A stretch of DNA of 64,000 nucleotides from DUQW01 sp050953825 (GCA_050953825.1 JBMNNF010000010.1:248001-312000); one strand, 5' to 3'; positions 17,758-27,669 are shown, counted from the stretch's first letter. Numbers and translations: made by a program. Notes: generated from the letters alone by a model not told the origin.

Positions 17758-18459
17758 ATGTCAATAATTGAATTTAAAAATGTAAGTAAAATTTATGTAA
17801 CAGGTGAGAATAAACTGAAAGCTTTAGATGATGTTAGTTTTTCATTAGAGGAAGGCAAATTTATCGTTATCCTAGGGCCAAGTGGGGCTGGTAAATCAAC
17901 TCTTTTAAATTTACTGGGTGGTTTGGATAGTCCTACTAAAGGAGAGATTATTTTTAACGGTAAAGATATTTCAAATCTTTCAAATGATGAATTGGCTGAA
18001 TATAGAGCTTCAACAGTTGGTTTTATTTTTCAATCATATAACTTAATTCCAACATTAACAGTGAAGGAAAATATTATGCTGGTCAATGAAATTGTTCAAA
18101 ATCCATTTTCTTCAGAAGAAGTTTTAAAAGAGGTTGGCCTTTTAGAACACAAAAATAAATTCCCAACAGAACTTTCTGGTGGCGAACAACAAAGAGTGTC
18201 AATCGCAAGAGCGATTGCGAAAAATCCGAAAGTTTTACTATGTGATGAACCAACTGGAGCACTTGATTCTGAAACAGGAGTTATCATCTTAAAGCTACTT
18301 TTAGAAATGGCAAGAAGTTATCAAAAGACGATTGTTATCGTAACGCATAATCAAAATATCGCCAAGATGGCCGATATCGTAATTAGAGTTAGAAATGGAA
18401 GAATAACTACGTTCCTAGAACAAGAAAATCCTCTGAGTGCTGATGAAGTGGAGTGGTAA
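17758..18459 (+). CDS. MacB/LolD-like ABC ATPase
   Basis: This 233-residue ATPase partners the FtsX-type permease encoded one base downstream. It has the MacB/LolD group pattern: IVILGPSGAGKSTLLNLLGG (Walker A), GFIFQSYNLIPTLTV (Q-loop), ELSGGEQQRVSIARA (signature), LLCDEPTGALDSETG (Walker B) and VTHN (H-loop). The ATG at 17758 is preceded by AAAAGG with a 9-base spacer; an earlier in-frame ATG at 17749 is too close to that site. Such pairs drive mechanotransmission or efflux rather than substrate import. Confidence 0.92.
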   Translation: MSIIEFKNVSKIYVTGENKLKALDDVSFSLEEGKFIVILGPSGAGKSTLLNLLGGLDSPTKGEIIFNGKDISNLSNDELAEYRASTVGFIFQSYNLIPTLTVKENIMLVNEIVQNPFSSEEVLKEVGLLEHKNKFPTELSGGEQQRVSIARAIAKNPKVLLCDEPTGALDSETGVIILKLLLEMARSYQKTIVIVTHNQNIAKMADIVIRVRNGRITTFLEQENPLSADEVEW

Positions 18460-18460
18460 T

Positions 18461-20740
18461 ATGCTTTTAAAGAAACTTTGGCGGACATTTTTACTTTATA
18501 AAACTCAATTTATTTCAATGATTATTATGATATCACTAGGAGTTGGTATTTTTCTTGGATTTAATATTGAATGGGTAAGTATTAAAAAGAATACCGATCA
18601 ATTTTTCGAAGAAACTAACTTAGCTGATTATCATATTATCAATGAAATGGGATTTACTAAAGATGATATCAATAAATTATGTAATAACTCTAAAATTGAA
18701 AGAGCGAGCCGCTCTTTATCAGTTCAAACTGAGGTGAAAAATAAATTTGAAAATACAATTGACCTTACGATAATGGAAGAAGAAAATATTTCCAATTTTA
18801 TTGTTGTAGTTGGAGAAGAATATGATAAAGAAAGCTTAGATGGAGTATGGATATCTAATACTTACGCAAAGAAAAATAAACTCAATTTAGGTGATGAAAT
18901 AACTCTATTATATGAAAATATTGAATTTAAAGGAAAAATAAAAGGACTAATTCATTCTGGGGAATATATGGTTTGTGTAAGAGACGAAACCCAATTAATG
19001 CCTGATTATAAAACTCACGGTTATGCCTATATTTCACCCGTGATGTATCAAAATTTATTCGGATTTGATTATTACCCTAAAATTAGTGTAATATCTGATC
19101 TAAGTAAAAAAGAATTTAATGATTTAGTTAAAACAACATTTAATAAAAACTTAATAGTACTTTCAAAAGATGAAAGCCGATCTTATGCAGGAACCCAAAG
19201 TGAAATTGAAGAAGGAAAAACTATGGGTTCAATTTTACCAGTAATCTTTTTATTTGTCGCTAGCTTAACGATGGTAACTACTATGCATCGGTTAGTGACT
19301 AAAGAAAAGACTCAAATAGGTACTTTAAAAGCCTTAGGTTTTAAAAATAAAAAAATCGCGATTCATTATACCCTATATTCCTTTTTTGTTACAGTTGTTG
19401 GGGTTTTATTTGGCGTAGGTATCGGATATTTAATCGCTTTATATATCTTCAAACCGGGAGGAGCGATGATGGATTATTTAGACCTTCCTAAGATGAATTT
19501 ATATATGCCATTATTTGGTGTTGTAACCGTAATAGTATTAATTATAATTTTGACTTTAATTGGATATTTATCAGTTCGCAATATCTTAAAAGGTACAGCA
19601 GCTGACACGCTAAAACCATACATACCGAAAAAAATAAAAAGAGTTTTATTTGAAAAAACAAAACTATGGAACAATTTAGGTTTTGGGGTGAGATGGAATA
19701 TTAGAGATAGCATGAGACACAAAATTAGAACGCTACTTAGTATATTTGGCGTTATTGGATGTACGGCAATTGCCATAGCTTCATTAGGAATTAATGATAC
19801 AATGAATTCATTTTTAGATTTAAATTATAAAGAGGCTATGTTATATAATAGTAAAATTAATTTAGTAAAAATTGTTACTGATGAAAAAATTGATGAATTA
19901 ATTATTGAATACGATGGAGACTCTAGTGCCTCAATTGGTGTACAAATTGATGAAAAAGTAATATCGTTGGATATTTATGATTTGGAAAACGGTTATGTCC
20001 GCTTTCCAAATAAAAAGAATCAATTCGAACCTTTAAAAAATAATGGAGCGTATCTCTCTACTAGAATTGCCGATGAATTTGATCTTAAAATTGGCGATGA
20101 GTTTCAAATAGATGTTTTTGGTACTAATCAATCATATCAATTAAAAGTCTGTGGAATAATTCGATCACTTACTGAAAGTGTTATTATTACAAAGGAATAT
20201 GCCAATGAAATTGGGATATCTTATAAAATCAATTCAATTTACACTAAAACTAAAAGTAATGATATCCAATTAGAAGAGTCAATATTAAATGTTCAATCTA
20301 AACAAAATTTAATGGACACATTTGATAAGTTTTTAGAAATTATGAATGTGATTGTTGCTATTTTAATATTAATTGCAATTATATTAGGCGTTGTAGTTTT
20401 ATATAATTTGGGTATCATGAGTTATACCGAGAGATATCGTGAGATGGCAACATTAAAAGTAGTTGGTTTTAAAGATAAAAAAATTGCAAGCCTGTTAGTA
20501 GGACAAAACTTCGGTGTCACTTTAATTGGTATCATAATAGGAATCCCACTGGGCGTACTTGTTTTAAACTATTTAACAAATGCTTTAGCTTCTGAATATG
20601 AAATGATTGCAGTTATTAAATGGCATACATACCTAATAACTACCATAATGATCGCAGGGCTATCATTATTAGTAAGTTTTATGGTATCTAGAAAGAATAA
20701 ACATATTGATATGGTTGAAGCGTTAAAAGGATTAGATTAA
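18461..20740 (+). CDS. FtsX-family ABC permease with two permease domains
   Basis: At 759 residues this carries two FtsX modules. The N-terminal helix is at about 20-40, followed by a large extracytoplasmic domain to about 255 and three helices at about 260-380. Then comes a cytoplasmic link, another helix near 430-450, a second external domain and three final helices. The repeated FtsX motif is visible twice (GTLKALGFKNKKI and ATLKVVGFKDKKI). The ATG at 18461 has GGAGTGG upstream. It works with the ATPase before it. Related proteins export peptides, lipids or haem (HrtAB), so the cargo is open. Confidence 0.88.
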   Translation: MLLKKLWRTFLLYKTQFISMIIMISLGVGIFLGFNIEWVSIKKNTDQFFEETNLADYHIINEMGFTKDDINKLCNNSKIERASRSLSVQTEVKNKFENTIDLTIMEEENISNFIVVVGEEYDKESLDGVWISNTYAKKNKLNLGDEITLLYENIEFKGKIKGLIHSGEYMVCVRDETQLMPDYKTHGYAYISPVMYQNLFGFDYYPKISVISDLSKKEFNDLVKTTFNKNLIVLSKDESRSYAGTQSEIEEGKTMGSILPVIFLFVASLTMVTTMHRLVTKEKTQIGTLKALGFKNKKIAIHYTLYSFFVTVVGVLFGVGIGYLIALYIFKPGGAMMDYLDLPKMNLYMPLFGVVTVIVLIIILTLIGYLSVRNILKGTAADTLKPYIPKKIKRVLFEKTKLWNNLGFGVRWNIRDSMRHKIRTLLSIFGVIGCTAIAIASLGINDTMNSFLDLNYKEAMLYNSKINLVKIVTDEKIDELIIEYDGDSSASIGVQIDEKVISLDIYDLENGYVRFPNKKNQFEPLKNNGAYLSTRIADEFDLKIGDEFQIDVFGTNQSYQLKVCGIIRSLTESVIITKEYANEIGISYKINSIYTKTKSNDIQLEESILNVQSKQNLMDTFDKFLEIMNVIVAILILIAIILGVVVLYNLGIMSYTERYREMATLKVVGFKDKKIASLLVGQNFGVTLIGIIIGIPLGVLVLNYLTNALASEYEMIAVIKWHTYLITTIMIAGLSLLVSFMVSRKNKHIDMVEALKGLD

Positions 20741-21070
20741 ATGGAGAAAAAAGATAAAATAATACTAAAAGAGAAAAAGACTTTTGATAAAATGTTGAAG
20801 ATATATTGCAAAAAGAAACATAAATCAAAAGTCCTTTGCGATGAATGTTTAGAAATTCAAAGATACGCCCACACAAGAATTGAGAAGTGTCCTTTTATAT
20901 TAGACAAACCATTTTGTGCATACTGTAAAGTTCATTGCTATCAAAAGGATATGAGAGAAAAGGTTATTGAAATAATGAGGTACAGTGGGTCCAAAATGAT
21001 ATTTAGAGCACCAATACTATCAATTAAACATGTTTTAGGCTTAATTAAACATAAAAGAAATAATAAATGA
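20741..21070 (+). CDS. YgbA_NO-family small Cys-rich protein
   Basis: This 109-residue protein matches the pattern of the family called nitrous oxide-stimulated promoter protein (YgbA): KMLKIYCKKKHKSKVLCDEC, then RYAHTRIEKCPF, KPFCAYCKVHCY and REKVIEIMRYSG. Six of its cysteines lie in pairs or near-pairs that could bind a metal or an Fe-S cluster. E. coli YgbA has been linked to recovery from nitric oxide stress. It directly abuts the permease gene stop, so it is the last gene of the first transporter operon. Its exact role is unknown. Confidence 0.85.
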   Translation: MEKKDKIILKEKKTFDKMLKIYCKKKHKSKVLCDECLEIQRYAHTRIEKCPFILDKPFCAYCKVHCYQKDMREKVIEIMRYSGSKMIFRAPILSIKHVLGLIKHKRNNK

Positions 21071-21117
21071 TTATTTAGTATAAATAATGCCCTTATTTAT
21101 AATTTTTATTTATATGA

Positions 21118-21150
21118 TTGACTTTATTTATAATAAATATTATTATAAAT
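21118..21150 (+). promoter_or_regulatory. Promoter with overlapping 25-bp palindromic operator
   Basis: TTGACT (21118-21123), a 17-bp spacer and TATTAT (21141-21146) form a good promoter. A perfect inverted repeat overlaps it: ATTTATAATA (21126-21135), a 5-base centre, and TATTATAAAT (21141-21150). The right arm covers the -10 box, so a bound dimer would block RNA polymerase. The arms contain TTATAAT and ATTATAA as in PerR/Fur-type boxes, but the spacing is wider (7 bases between them rather than 1). The regulator is not identified. Confidence 0.65.
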
Positions 21151-21177
21151 CTTGAGAAACGACTTGAAGGTGAAAGC

Positions 21178-22893
21178 ATGTTTAATAAAGAAATATTTAA
21201 TTTACTAGATAAAAATAAAAAGTATGTAGTATATACAGTCATCTTAATGATCATAAATTTACTAACTAGTTTAGGCATAACTGCAAGTATCGCCTACGGA
21301 ATTCATATACTAATATCAAATATAGAAATTACATATATCATAATTCCAATTGTCTTAATATTTACAATAATAATATTAAGATATTTTTTAGTTATGGCGA
21401 TTAACAAATTAAAAAATATCTTAGGTAATAGTGTCAAAAAAGATTTAAGAAATAAAACATATAAGAAGATATCTGAATTAGGTGTTAATGCGACAAACGA
21501 ATATTCTAAGACAACACTAACGCAAATATCACTTGAAGGGATTGAGCAATTAGACATTTATTATTCTAGTTTTATTCCTCAATTTTTCTATTCATTGATT
21601 GCCCCAGTTATTTTATTTTTAGTATCTGTAATTTTAGATTGGAGAGCAGCGGTAGTTTTATTAGGTTGCGTGCCACTAATTCCAATTTCGATTATGTTAT
21701 TTGCGAGAAAAGCGAAACACACAGTTAATAAATATATGGGAATTTATAATCAAATGGGCGATACATTTTATGATAGTATCTCCGGATTAAGTGAATTAAA
21801 GATCTACAATTATGAAGATGAACAAGGTAAGTTAATCGATAAAAGAGCTGAAGAGTTTAGACGAATTACGATGAAAGTATTAGTAATTCAACTATTTAGT
21901 ATTGGAATTATGGATCTAGTCGCCTTTGGTGGTGCTGCTGTAGGAATTGTTTTTGCTATACAAGCTGCTAACACTGGATTAGCAGTAGCATTTTCACTAT
22001 TTTTAATTTTAATAGCTGTTGAATTCTTCTTACCACTTAGAGCTTTGGGCTCAACATTTCATGTTAGCCTAAACGGAGCAAGCGCCGCTGAAAAAATATC
22101 ATATTTATTAAGCATTCCAACTCATAAATGGGGAGATAAGATTCCTAATAAATATGAAGTTAAGATTAAAGATCTATCATTTTCTTATGATGGAAATAAT
22201 GAAGTTTTAAAAGATATAAATATGATATTTAAAGAAACTGGTCTTGTTGGTATTGTTGGAAAATCAGGTTGCGGAAAATCGACTCTTGCGAATATTTTAA
22301 CTGGTCAATTGAGAGTTGAAAATGGGGAAGTATTAGTTGATAACATAGACTTATACTCGCTTGATAAAGCAAATTACTACAAAAATATTTCAATTGTATC
22401 AAACGAATCATACATTTTTAATGACACAATTAGAAACAACTTTTTAATGGTTAATCCTAAGGTAAAGGATAATGAAATTATTGAAGCGATTAACCAGGTG
22501 AAGCTTAGTTATTTATTAGATAATAACACACTAGATTCAATTATTTTAGAAGAAGGTAAAAACTTATCAGGTGGAGAAAAACAACGTTTAATATTAGCGA
22601 CACAACTTACTAAAAAGCGAAAATTATATATCTTTGATGAAGCAACATCAAATATTGATATTGATAGTGAAGAAGTAATTATGAATAACATCTATCAATT
22701 ATCAAAAGATTCTCTTGTAATTGTAATTTCGCACCGACTTCAAAATATTGTTGGTGCTAACTATATATATTTATTAGAAGATGGACGAATTATAGAAAAG
22801 GGAAATCATCAAGAACTAATGAGTCTAGATAAAGAATATTCTACTTTATATAAAACACAAAAAAGTTTAGAGACAGGATATGCGAGGAATTAA
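21178..22893 (+). CDS. ABC transporter half (CydD/YbtP-like), first of pair B
   Basis: At 571 residues this has membrane helices over residues 15-300 and an ATPase domain from about 330. Walker A is GKSGCGKSTL, the signature LSGGEKQRL, Walker B LYIFDEATSNID and the H-loop VISHRLQ. The start at 21178 has GAAGGTGAAAG upstream. Pairs like this next to an ECF module with an MptD-type S component recur in Firmicutes, and some have been tied to iron, haem or metallophore uptake; that link is from memory of the family, not from the sequence. Confidence 0.9.
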   Translation: MFNKEIFNLLDKNKKYVVYTVILMIINLLTSLGITASIAYGIHILISNIEITYIIIPIVLIFTIIILRYFLVMAINKLKNILGNSVKKDLRNKTYKKISELGVNATNEYSKTTLTQISLEGIEQLDIYYSSFIPQFFYSLIAPVILFLVSVILDWRAAVVLLGCVPLIPISIMLFARKAKHTVNKYMGIYNQMGDTFYDSISGLSELKIYNYEDEQGKLIDKRAEEFRRITMKVLVIQLFSIGIMDLVAFGGAAVGIVFAIQAANTGLAVAFSLFLILIAVEFFLPLRALGSTFHVSLNGASAAEKISYLLSIPTHKWGDKIPNKYEVKIKDLSFSYDGNNEVLKDINMIFKETGLVGIVGKSGCGKSTLANILTGQLRVENGEVLVDNIDLYSLDKANYYKNISIVSNESYIFNDTIRNNFLMVNPKVKDNEIIEAINQVKLSYLLDNNTLDSIILEEGKNLSGGEKQRLILATQLTKKRKLYIFDEATSNIDIDSEEVIMNNIYQLSKDSLVIVISHRLQNIVGANYIYLLEDGRIIEKGNHQELMSLDKEYSTLYKTQKSLETGYARN

Positions 22894-22894
22894 T

Positions 22895-24562
22895 ATGAGT
22901 AATTTTAAAATAATTAGAAGATTATTAAAATTAATTGGTAAGTTTATTAATGTTTTAATCCTTGCAGTCGTAAACGGTGCAGTAGGATTCTTATGTGGGA
23001 CTGCAATTACCGTATTAGGTGCAATTGGACTTGCTAAAGTACTTGGTAGCGATATTAATATGAGTTATGAGTTGATCATTGGTTTAATTATTGCCAGCGG
23101 TATTTTAAGAGGGATCTTAAGATATTTTGAGCAGTACTCAAATCACTATATCGCCTTTAAAATATTAGCAATTATTAGACATCATGTTTATAACGCGCTA
23201 AAAAGATTAGCTCCAGCTAAACTTGATACTAAACAAAAAGGTGACATTATTTCAACAGTCACATCTGATATCGAGATGCTAGAAGTATTTTATGCTCATA
23301 CAATGTCACCAGTATTAATTGCGATAATTACCCAGGTGACGATACTTTTATTTATTGGATTTGTCTCTAGTTGGTATCTAGCTTTAGTTGCGTTATTAGG
23401 TTATATCTTATTAGGCGTTGTTATGCCTAAGATAGCTAGTAATAAACTAAATGAAGATGGTTTAAATTACCGAAATCATTTAGGTTCATTTAACGCATAC
23501 TATTTAGATAGTATTAAAGGAATTAAAGAAATCTCTTTAAATAATCAAAACGAAGAAAGATTAGAAGGAGTTAATCAAAGATCAGATGAATTAATTAGTT
23601 ATACTACTAAATTAAATAAGAGAATTAGCAAAAATGAATCAATTTATACACTGATAGTCTCACTATTTACCTTAATCTCATTTATTGTAGGAGTTATTTT
23701 AGTTAAATATAATAATTTAGATGTTGGTTTAATGATTGGCGGTGTTGTTGCAGTAATGGGATCATTTGGTCCGGTGCTAGCACTTGCTGATTTACCTCGA
23801 AGTTTAAACCAAACCTTCGCAAGCGCTAAGAGAGTATTTGCGATATTAGATGAAGAACCAGTGGTAGAAAAGAATTTAGATGGGCATAAATTTGAATACG
23901 AAAAATTAGAAGTAGCAGATATATCGTTTAAATATCTAGATAATTCACCTTATGTAATAGAGGATTTATCACTAAAATTAAAAAATCAAGAAATAGTAGG
24001 AATAATTGGTCCAAGTGGATGTGGTAAATCAACATTATTAAAATTATTAATTCGAATTTGGCCATATGAAAAAGGAAAAATTAATTATAATGATTTATCA
24101 ATAAACGAGATTAAAACCGAATCACTTTTAAATAATGTTACAATGATTAGCCAAAGTACATATTTATTTAATGATACAATCTTAAACAACTTATTAATGG
24201 CTAATCCAAACGCTACGTTAGAAGAAGTATATGAAGCGTGTAAGAGTGCTTCAATTCATGATTTTATTATGACTCTTGAAAATGGATATGATCATATAAT
24301 AGTTGATAACGGAGACAATATCTCAAGCGGACAAAAGCAAAGAATTGGTCTTGCTAGAGCGTTTTTAAGAAAATCAAAATTAATCTTACTTGATGAACCA
24401 ACAAGCAATGTTGATGCGATTAATGAAGGAATTATTTTAAAATCACTAAGTGAAAATAAAGATAGAACGATTATTTTAGTATCTCATAGAAAATCTACAA
24501 TGAATATATGTGATACAATATATAGCTTTGAAAATGGAAGGTTGGTGTTATTAAATGAATAA
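22895..24562 (+). CDS. ABC transporter half (CydC/YbtQ-like), second of pair B
   Basis: This is the partner of the previous gene, 555 residues, starting one base after its stop with GCGAGGA as ribosome binding site. It has Walker A GPSGCGKSTLLKL, Walker B LILLDEPTSNVD and H-loop LVSHRKS. The signature is ISSGQKQRIG, with S in place of the first G (usual LSGGQ) and still likely functional. An earlier in-frame ATG at 22880 would lie inside the upstream gene without a site. The 3' end overlaps the ECF S-component gene by 8 bp, which ties the exporter-like pair and the ECF importer into one operon. Confidence 0.9.
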   Translation: MSNFKIIRRLLKLIGKFINVLILAVVNGAVGFLCGTAITVLGAIGLAKVLGSDINMSYELIIGLIIASGILRGILRYFEQYSNHYIAFKILAIIRHHVYNALKRLAPAKLDTKQKGDIISTVTSDIEMLEVFYAHTMSPVLIAIITQVTILLFIGFVSSWYLALVALLGYILLGVVMPKIASNKLNEDGLNYRNHLGSFNAYYLDSIKGIKEISLNNQNEERLEGVNQRSDELISYTTKLNKRISKNESIYTLIVSLFTLISFIVGVILVKYNNLDVGLMIGGVVAVMGSFGPVLALADLPRSLNQTFASAKRVFAILDEEPVVEKNLDGHKFEYEKLEVADISFKYLDNSPYVIEDLSLKLKNQEIVGIIGPSGCGKSTLLKLLIRIWPYEKGKINYNDLSINEIKTESLLNNVTMISQSTYLFNDTILNNLLMANPNATLEEVYEACKSASIHDFIMTLENGYDHIIVDNGDNISSGQKQRIGLARAFLRKSKLILLDEPTSNVDAINEGIILKSLSENKDRTIILVSHRKSTMNICDTIYSFENGRLVLLNE

Positions 24563-25139
24563 TACACATGAAGGAAAAATATTTCAAAAATTCACTATTA
24601 AAGATATAGTTTATTTATCAATAATATCAATATTATCAATTCTAGGATCATCAGTAATGATGTTAGTGATTCCGCTTGTAACACAAATTTACGGAATTGC
24701 TCAACTTGTAACAGCGTTTCAAATTTCAATATTATTTACAATAGGACTATATAAAGTAAGAAAACCAGGATCTGTTTTATATATGTCTTTATTTATGAGT
24801 TTGATTTTAGTATTTATGAGTTGGATTATGCTTGTGGTGTTTACAACTGCCGGCTTACTAGTTGAAATTTTAGGACTTTTAATCTTTAGGAAAGGTAATA
24901 GTGATCTATCAGTAGTTATAAAAGCGAGTCTGTTTATGCCATTGACATTACCACTGAATTTTTTAATAAATTTAATTTTAGCTAAAGAAATTCAAGTTGA
25001 ATTATTATCGAAAGTTCCATGGATAACTATCGTTGTTACTTTAGCAGTTATTTTAATCTCATTAATAGCTTCATTTTTAGGAGTTGTAATATCAAGAGAA
25101 ATCAAAAAAGCCAAAGAAAGTAAAGAAGATGACGAATAA
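24555..25139 (+). CDS. ECF transporter S component, MptD/Trep_Strep family
   Basis: The protein has 194 residues and five or six membrane helices. It opens with FTIKDIVYLSIISILSILG, matching the start of the Trep_Strep/MptD group of substrate-binding (S) components. The tail is charged (KKAKESKEDDE). It would hand its substrate to the T and A components encoded just downstream. The substrate of this family is not firmly known. It overlaps both neighbours (8 bp before, 11 bp after). Confidence 0.82.
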   Translation: MNNTHEGKIFQKFTIKDIVYLSIISILSILGSSVMMLVIPLVTQIYGIAQLVTAFQISILFTIGLYKVRKPGSVLYMSLFMSLILVFMSWIMLVVFTTAGLLVEILGLLIFRKGNSDLSVVIKASLFMPLTLPLNFLINLILAKEIQVELLSKVPWITIVVTLAVILISLIASFLGVVISREIKKAKESKEDDE

Positions 25140-25806
25140 GATAAACCTATATAAAAAACCAATATATCCTCTTATTAGTTTACTATCTAGCATAGTAGTT
25201 TTTATCGTTGGTGTAATATTCGCTAAAGATGAGAAGATATTATGGTTTTTCTTAGGTTTATCGATTCTATATATTATTTTCGGTTATTGGAAACAACTAT
25301 TACTAATTATTCCCATTACTATAATAATGATTTTAATCTTTGGAGGTATTACTTACTTAGTTGGCGGGAAATTACCAGAGACAAAATATGCTATCGCTAG
25401 AGTATTGGCTTTAATGTTATCGGTTATTCCAAATATGGCAATCAATCCATCAGACTTAATTAGGAGCATGAAAAAGATTAAAATTTCTAAGAAAATAACT
25501 TTAGGATTTATGATTGGCTTTAGTTTCATTAAAGTGTTTAAAGAAGAGGTTAGAAGAATTAAACAAGCGATGAAAACTAGAAAGACGAATGCTAGTAATA
25601 TTAAAGTATTTTACAGAGCTTTCTTAATCCCACTAATATCAAGGATTGATGATATTAGTGATACTTTAAGTATATCTATTGAAACTAGAGGGTTCAGTTT
25701 TGACAAAACTAAAACTACATCTTATAAAGATATAAAAATTCATTTTAAGGATATCCTTTATTTACTATTAGTAATCACTGGGGCTATGTTGGTGATATTT
25801 TTATGA
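25129..25806 (+). CDS. ECF transporter transmembrane component (EcfT-like)
   Basis: At 225 residues this has four or five helices and the two coupling helices typical of EcfT. The conserved Ala-Arg-x-Gly type motifs appear in altered form: KVFKEEVRRIKQAMKTRKT and SDTLSISIETRGF (ETRGF matches the ExRGF/ARGF motif that contacts the ATPases). The stop TGA overlaps the ATP-binding gene (ATGA). It is dedicated to the S component upstream, so this looks like a group I ECF importer with its own module. Confidence 0.88.
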   Translation: MTNKINLYKKPIYPLISLLSSIVVFIVGVIFAKDEKILWFFLGLSILYIIFGYWKQLLLIIPITIIMILIFGGITYLVGGKLPETKYAIARVLALMLSVIPNMAINPSDLIRSMKKIKISKKITLGFMIGFSFIKVFKEEVRRIKQAMKTRKTNASNIKVFYRAFLIPLISRIDDISDTLSISIETRGFSFDKTKTTSYKDIKIHFKDILYLLLVITGAMLVIFL

Positions 25807-27212
25807 AAGCTATAGAAATTAAAAATTTAACGGTATCATATAAAAAGTTAGATAATCCACTACTTAAAGATGTAAACTTTCACTTAAATTATGGTGAAGT
25901 TGCATTATTAAGTGGTTTTTCTGGTTGTGGTAAAAGTACCGTTATTAACTTAATTTCTGGGATTATTCCAAATTTAATTAAAGCCAATTATGTTGGTGAA
26001 ATCTTGGTTAATAATAAATTAATCGAAGGAAAAAAAGTAAATGAAATTTCAAAAGAAGTGGGAATTGTTATGCAAAATGCTGAACTTCAAATAATTAATG
26101 AATTAGTTGAAGATGAAATTGCATTCGGTCCAGAAAATTTAGGAATCCCAAAAGAAAAGATTGTCAGCATTGTCGATAAATATACTAGCGAACTTGATTT
26201 AGATAAAAAAGATAAAACTAAATCGTTATCTGGTGGTGAAAAACAAAAATTAATTACCGCCTCATCCCTAGCTATGGGACAAAAGATATTAATTTTAGAT
26301 GAACCACTAGCTAATCTTGACAATAAGACTAGTCATTTATTACTTTCTTATTTAAAAGAGTTAGCTAAAGATGAAGGTTATGCCATATTAATTGTTGAAC
26401 ACCGTATTGATCAAGTTCATCAATACATTGATAAGTTTTGGTATTTAAAAAACAAAACAATTACCAATTTAGATACTCGTGAATGCTTGAAACATAATAA
26501 CATAATTCAAAATAAAATTACTACAATCAATACCAATACACCACTAATTAAACTTAATGATATGGAGATAAGTATTGATAAGGAACTAATATTAAAAGAT
26601 ATCAATCTTTTGGTTAACAAATCCGATAGAGTTTTGATTATTGGTGATAACGGAGCTGGGAAAACAACCCTACTTAATTTGATAGCCAAGTTAATCAAAC
26701 CAACAAGGGGTAATTATGAACAATTTATTTTTAAAAAATATAATCGAAAATTAGGAAATGACAAGTGGTTTTCAAAAGTTGGATATATTTTCCAAAATCC
26801 AAATTATCAATTATTTATGCCAACTGTCTATAAAGATATTAATTATAATTCTAAATCAGCAGAGATAACTAATAAATTTATTAAAGAACTCGGCTTAGAA
26901 CACCTTAAGAATCGACATCCTCAAAGTTTATCTGAAGGAGAAAAAAGAAGAGTGTCAATCGCTGGTGTTTTAGCCGGTATGCCAGAAGTTTTAATTCTTG
27001 ACGAACCAACGGTTGGCCAAGATTATGAATCTCTTAAAAATATTGTTGATGTAATCAATAATTATTATCAAGATACAAATGCGACAATCATAACGATTAC
27101 TCATGATAAAAGATGTGCACTTGCGTTAGCTGATAAAGCAATTTTAATTGAAAATAAGAAAATAAAAGAAATTGGAGATACTAACTTAATTAAAAAATAT
27201 TTCAAATGTTAG
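25803..27212 (+). CDS. ECF transporter double ATPase (fused EcfA1-EcfA2 type)
   Basis: Two ABC ATPase domains are fused in 469 residues. Domain 1 has Walker A GFSGCGKSTVI, signature LSGGEKQKL and Walker B ILILDEPLANLD. Domain 2 starts near 245 with GDNGAGKTTLLNL, LSEGEKRRVSIAG and VLILDEPTVGQD. Domain 2 carries LSEGE in place of LSGGE, a common variant in ECF and cobalt-type ATPases. The QNAELQI and QNPNYQLFMP Q-loops match EcfA proteins. The fusion supplies both ATP sites, so the S-T-AA operon is a complete importer. Confidence 0.92.
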   Translation: MKAIEIKNLTVSYKKLDNPLLKDVNFHLNYGEVALLSGFSGCGKSTVINLISGIIPNLIKANYVGEILVNNKLIEGKKVNEISKEVGIVMQNAELQIINELVEDEIAFGPENLGIPKEKIVSIVDKYTSELDLDKKDKTKSLSGGEKQKLITASSLAMGQKILILDEPLANLDNKTSHLLLSYLKELAKDEGYAILIVEHRIDQVHQYIDKFWYLKNKTITNLDTRECLKHNNIIQNKITTINTNTPLIKLNDMEISIDKELILKDINLLVNKSDRVLIIGDNGAGKTTLLNLIAKLIKPTRGNYEQFIFKKYNRKLGNDKWFSKVGYIFQNPNYQLFMPTVYKDINYNSKSAEITNKFIKELGLEHLKNRHPQSLSEGEKRRVSIAGVLAGMPEVLILDEPTVGQDYESLKNIVDVINNYYQDTNATIITITHDKRCALALADKAILIENKKIKEIGDTNLIKKYFKC

Positions 27213-27223
27213 GAGAATAAATT

Positions 27224-27655
27224 ATGGAAATAAGAAAAATTAAAGATGTTAATGAAATAGTAAAAATATTTGTTGAAACATTTAACGGAGAACCATGGAA
27301 TGAATTATGGACAGAAGAAAGTGCATATAATAAACTATTTGAACTATTTAATTTTACTAACTTTTATGGTTTGGTTGCGGTAGAGAATAATCAACCTTTA
27401 GGTGCATTACTTGGTAATATTAGAACTTATGATAAAAGAAAATCTCTTTATCTGGAAGAGATGTTTGTTGTATCTAACATGCGCAGAAAAGGGATTGGCA
27501 GTAGATTATATCTTGCTGCTAAAGAAGAATTGAAACAAATGGGAGTAAGTGGAGCTTTCTTTACAACAATAAAAAATACTCAAGCTTATCATTTTTATCT
27601 TAAACACGGCGCAATTGATTTAGAAACTGGATCAGTAATGTTTCATGTGTTTTAA
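27224..27655 (+). CDS. GNAT-family N-acetyltransferase
   Basis: At 143 residues this is a typical single GNAT domain. The acetyl-CoA loop is EEMFVVSNMRRKGIGSRLY (R/QxxGxG/A pattern), followed by a late NTQAYHFYLKHGA block. The substrate cannot be read from sequence. It is 11 bases after the double ATPase with a TTAGGAGAA site, so it is probably the last gene of the second transporter operon and could modify the transported molecule. Confidence 0.88.
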   Translation: MEIRKIKDVNEIVKIFVETFNGEPWNELWTEESAYNKLFELFNFTNFYGLVAVENNQPLGALLGNIRTYDKRKSLYLEEMFVVSNMRRKGIGSRLYLAAKEELKQMGVSGAFFTTIKNTQAYHFYLKHGAIDLETGSVMFHVF

Positions 27656-27669
27656 ATAACTTATAGTTT

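Noticed and set aside
19474..19776. 100-codon minus-strand frame inside the FtsX permease gene.
   Set aside because: Shadow of a real coding sequence; low-complexity hydrophobic translation without a ribosome binding site.
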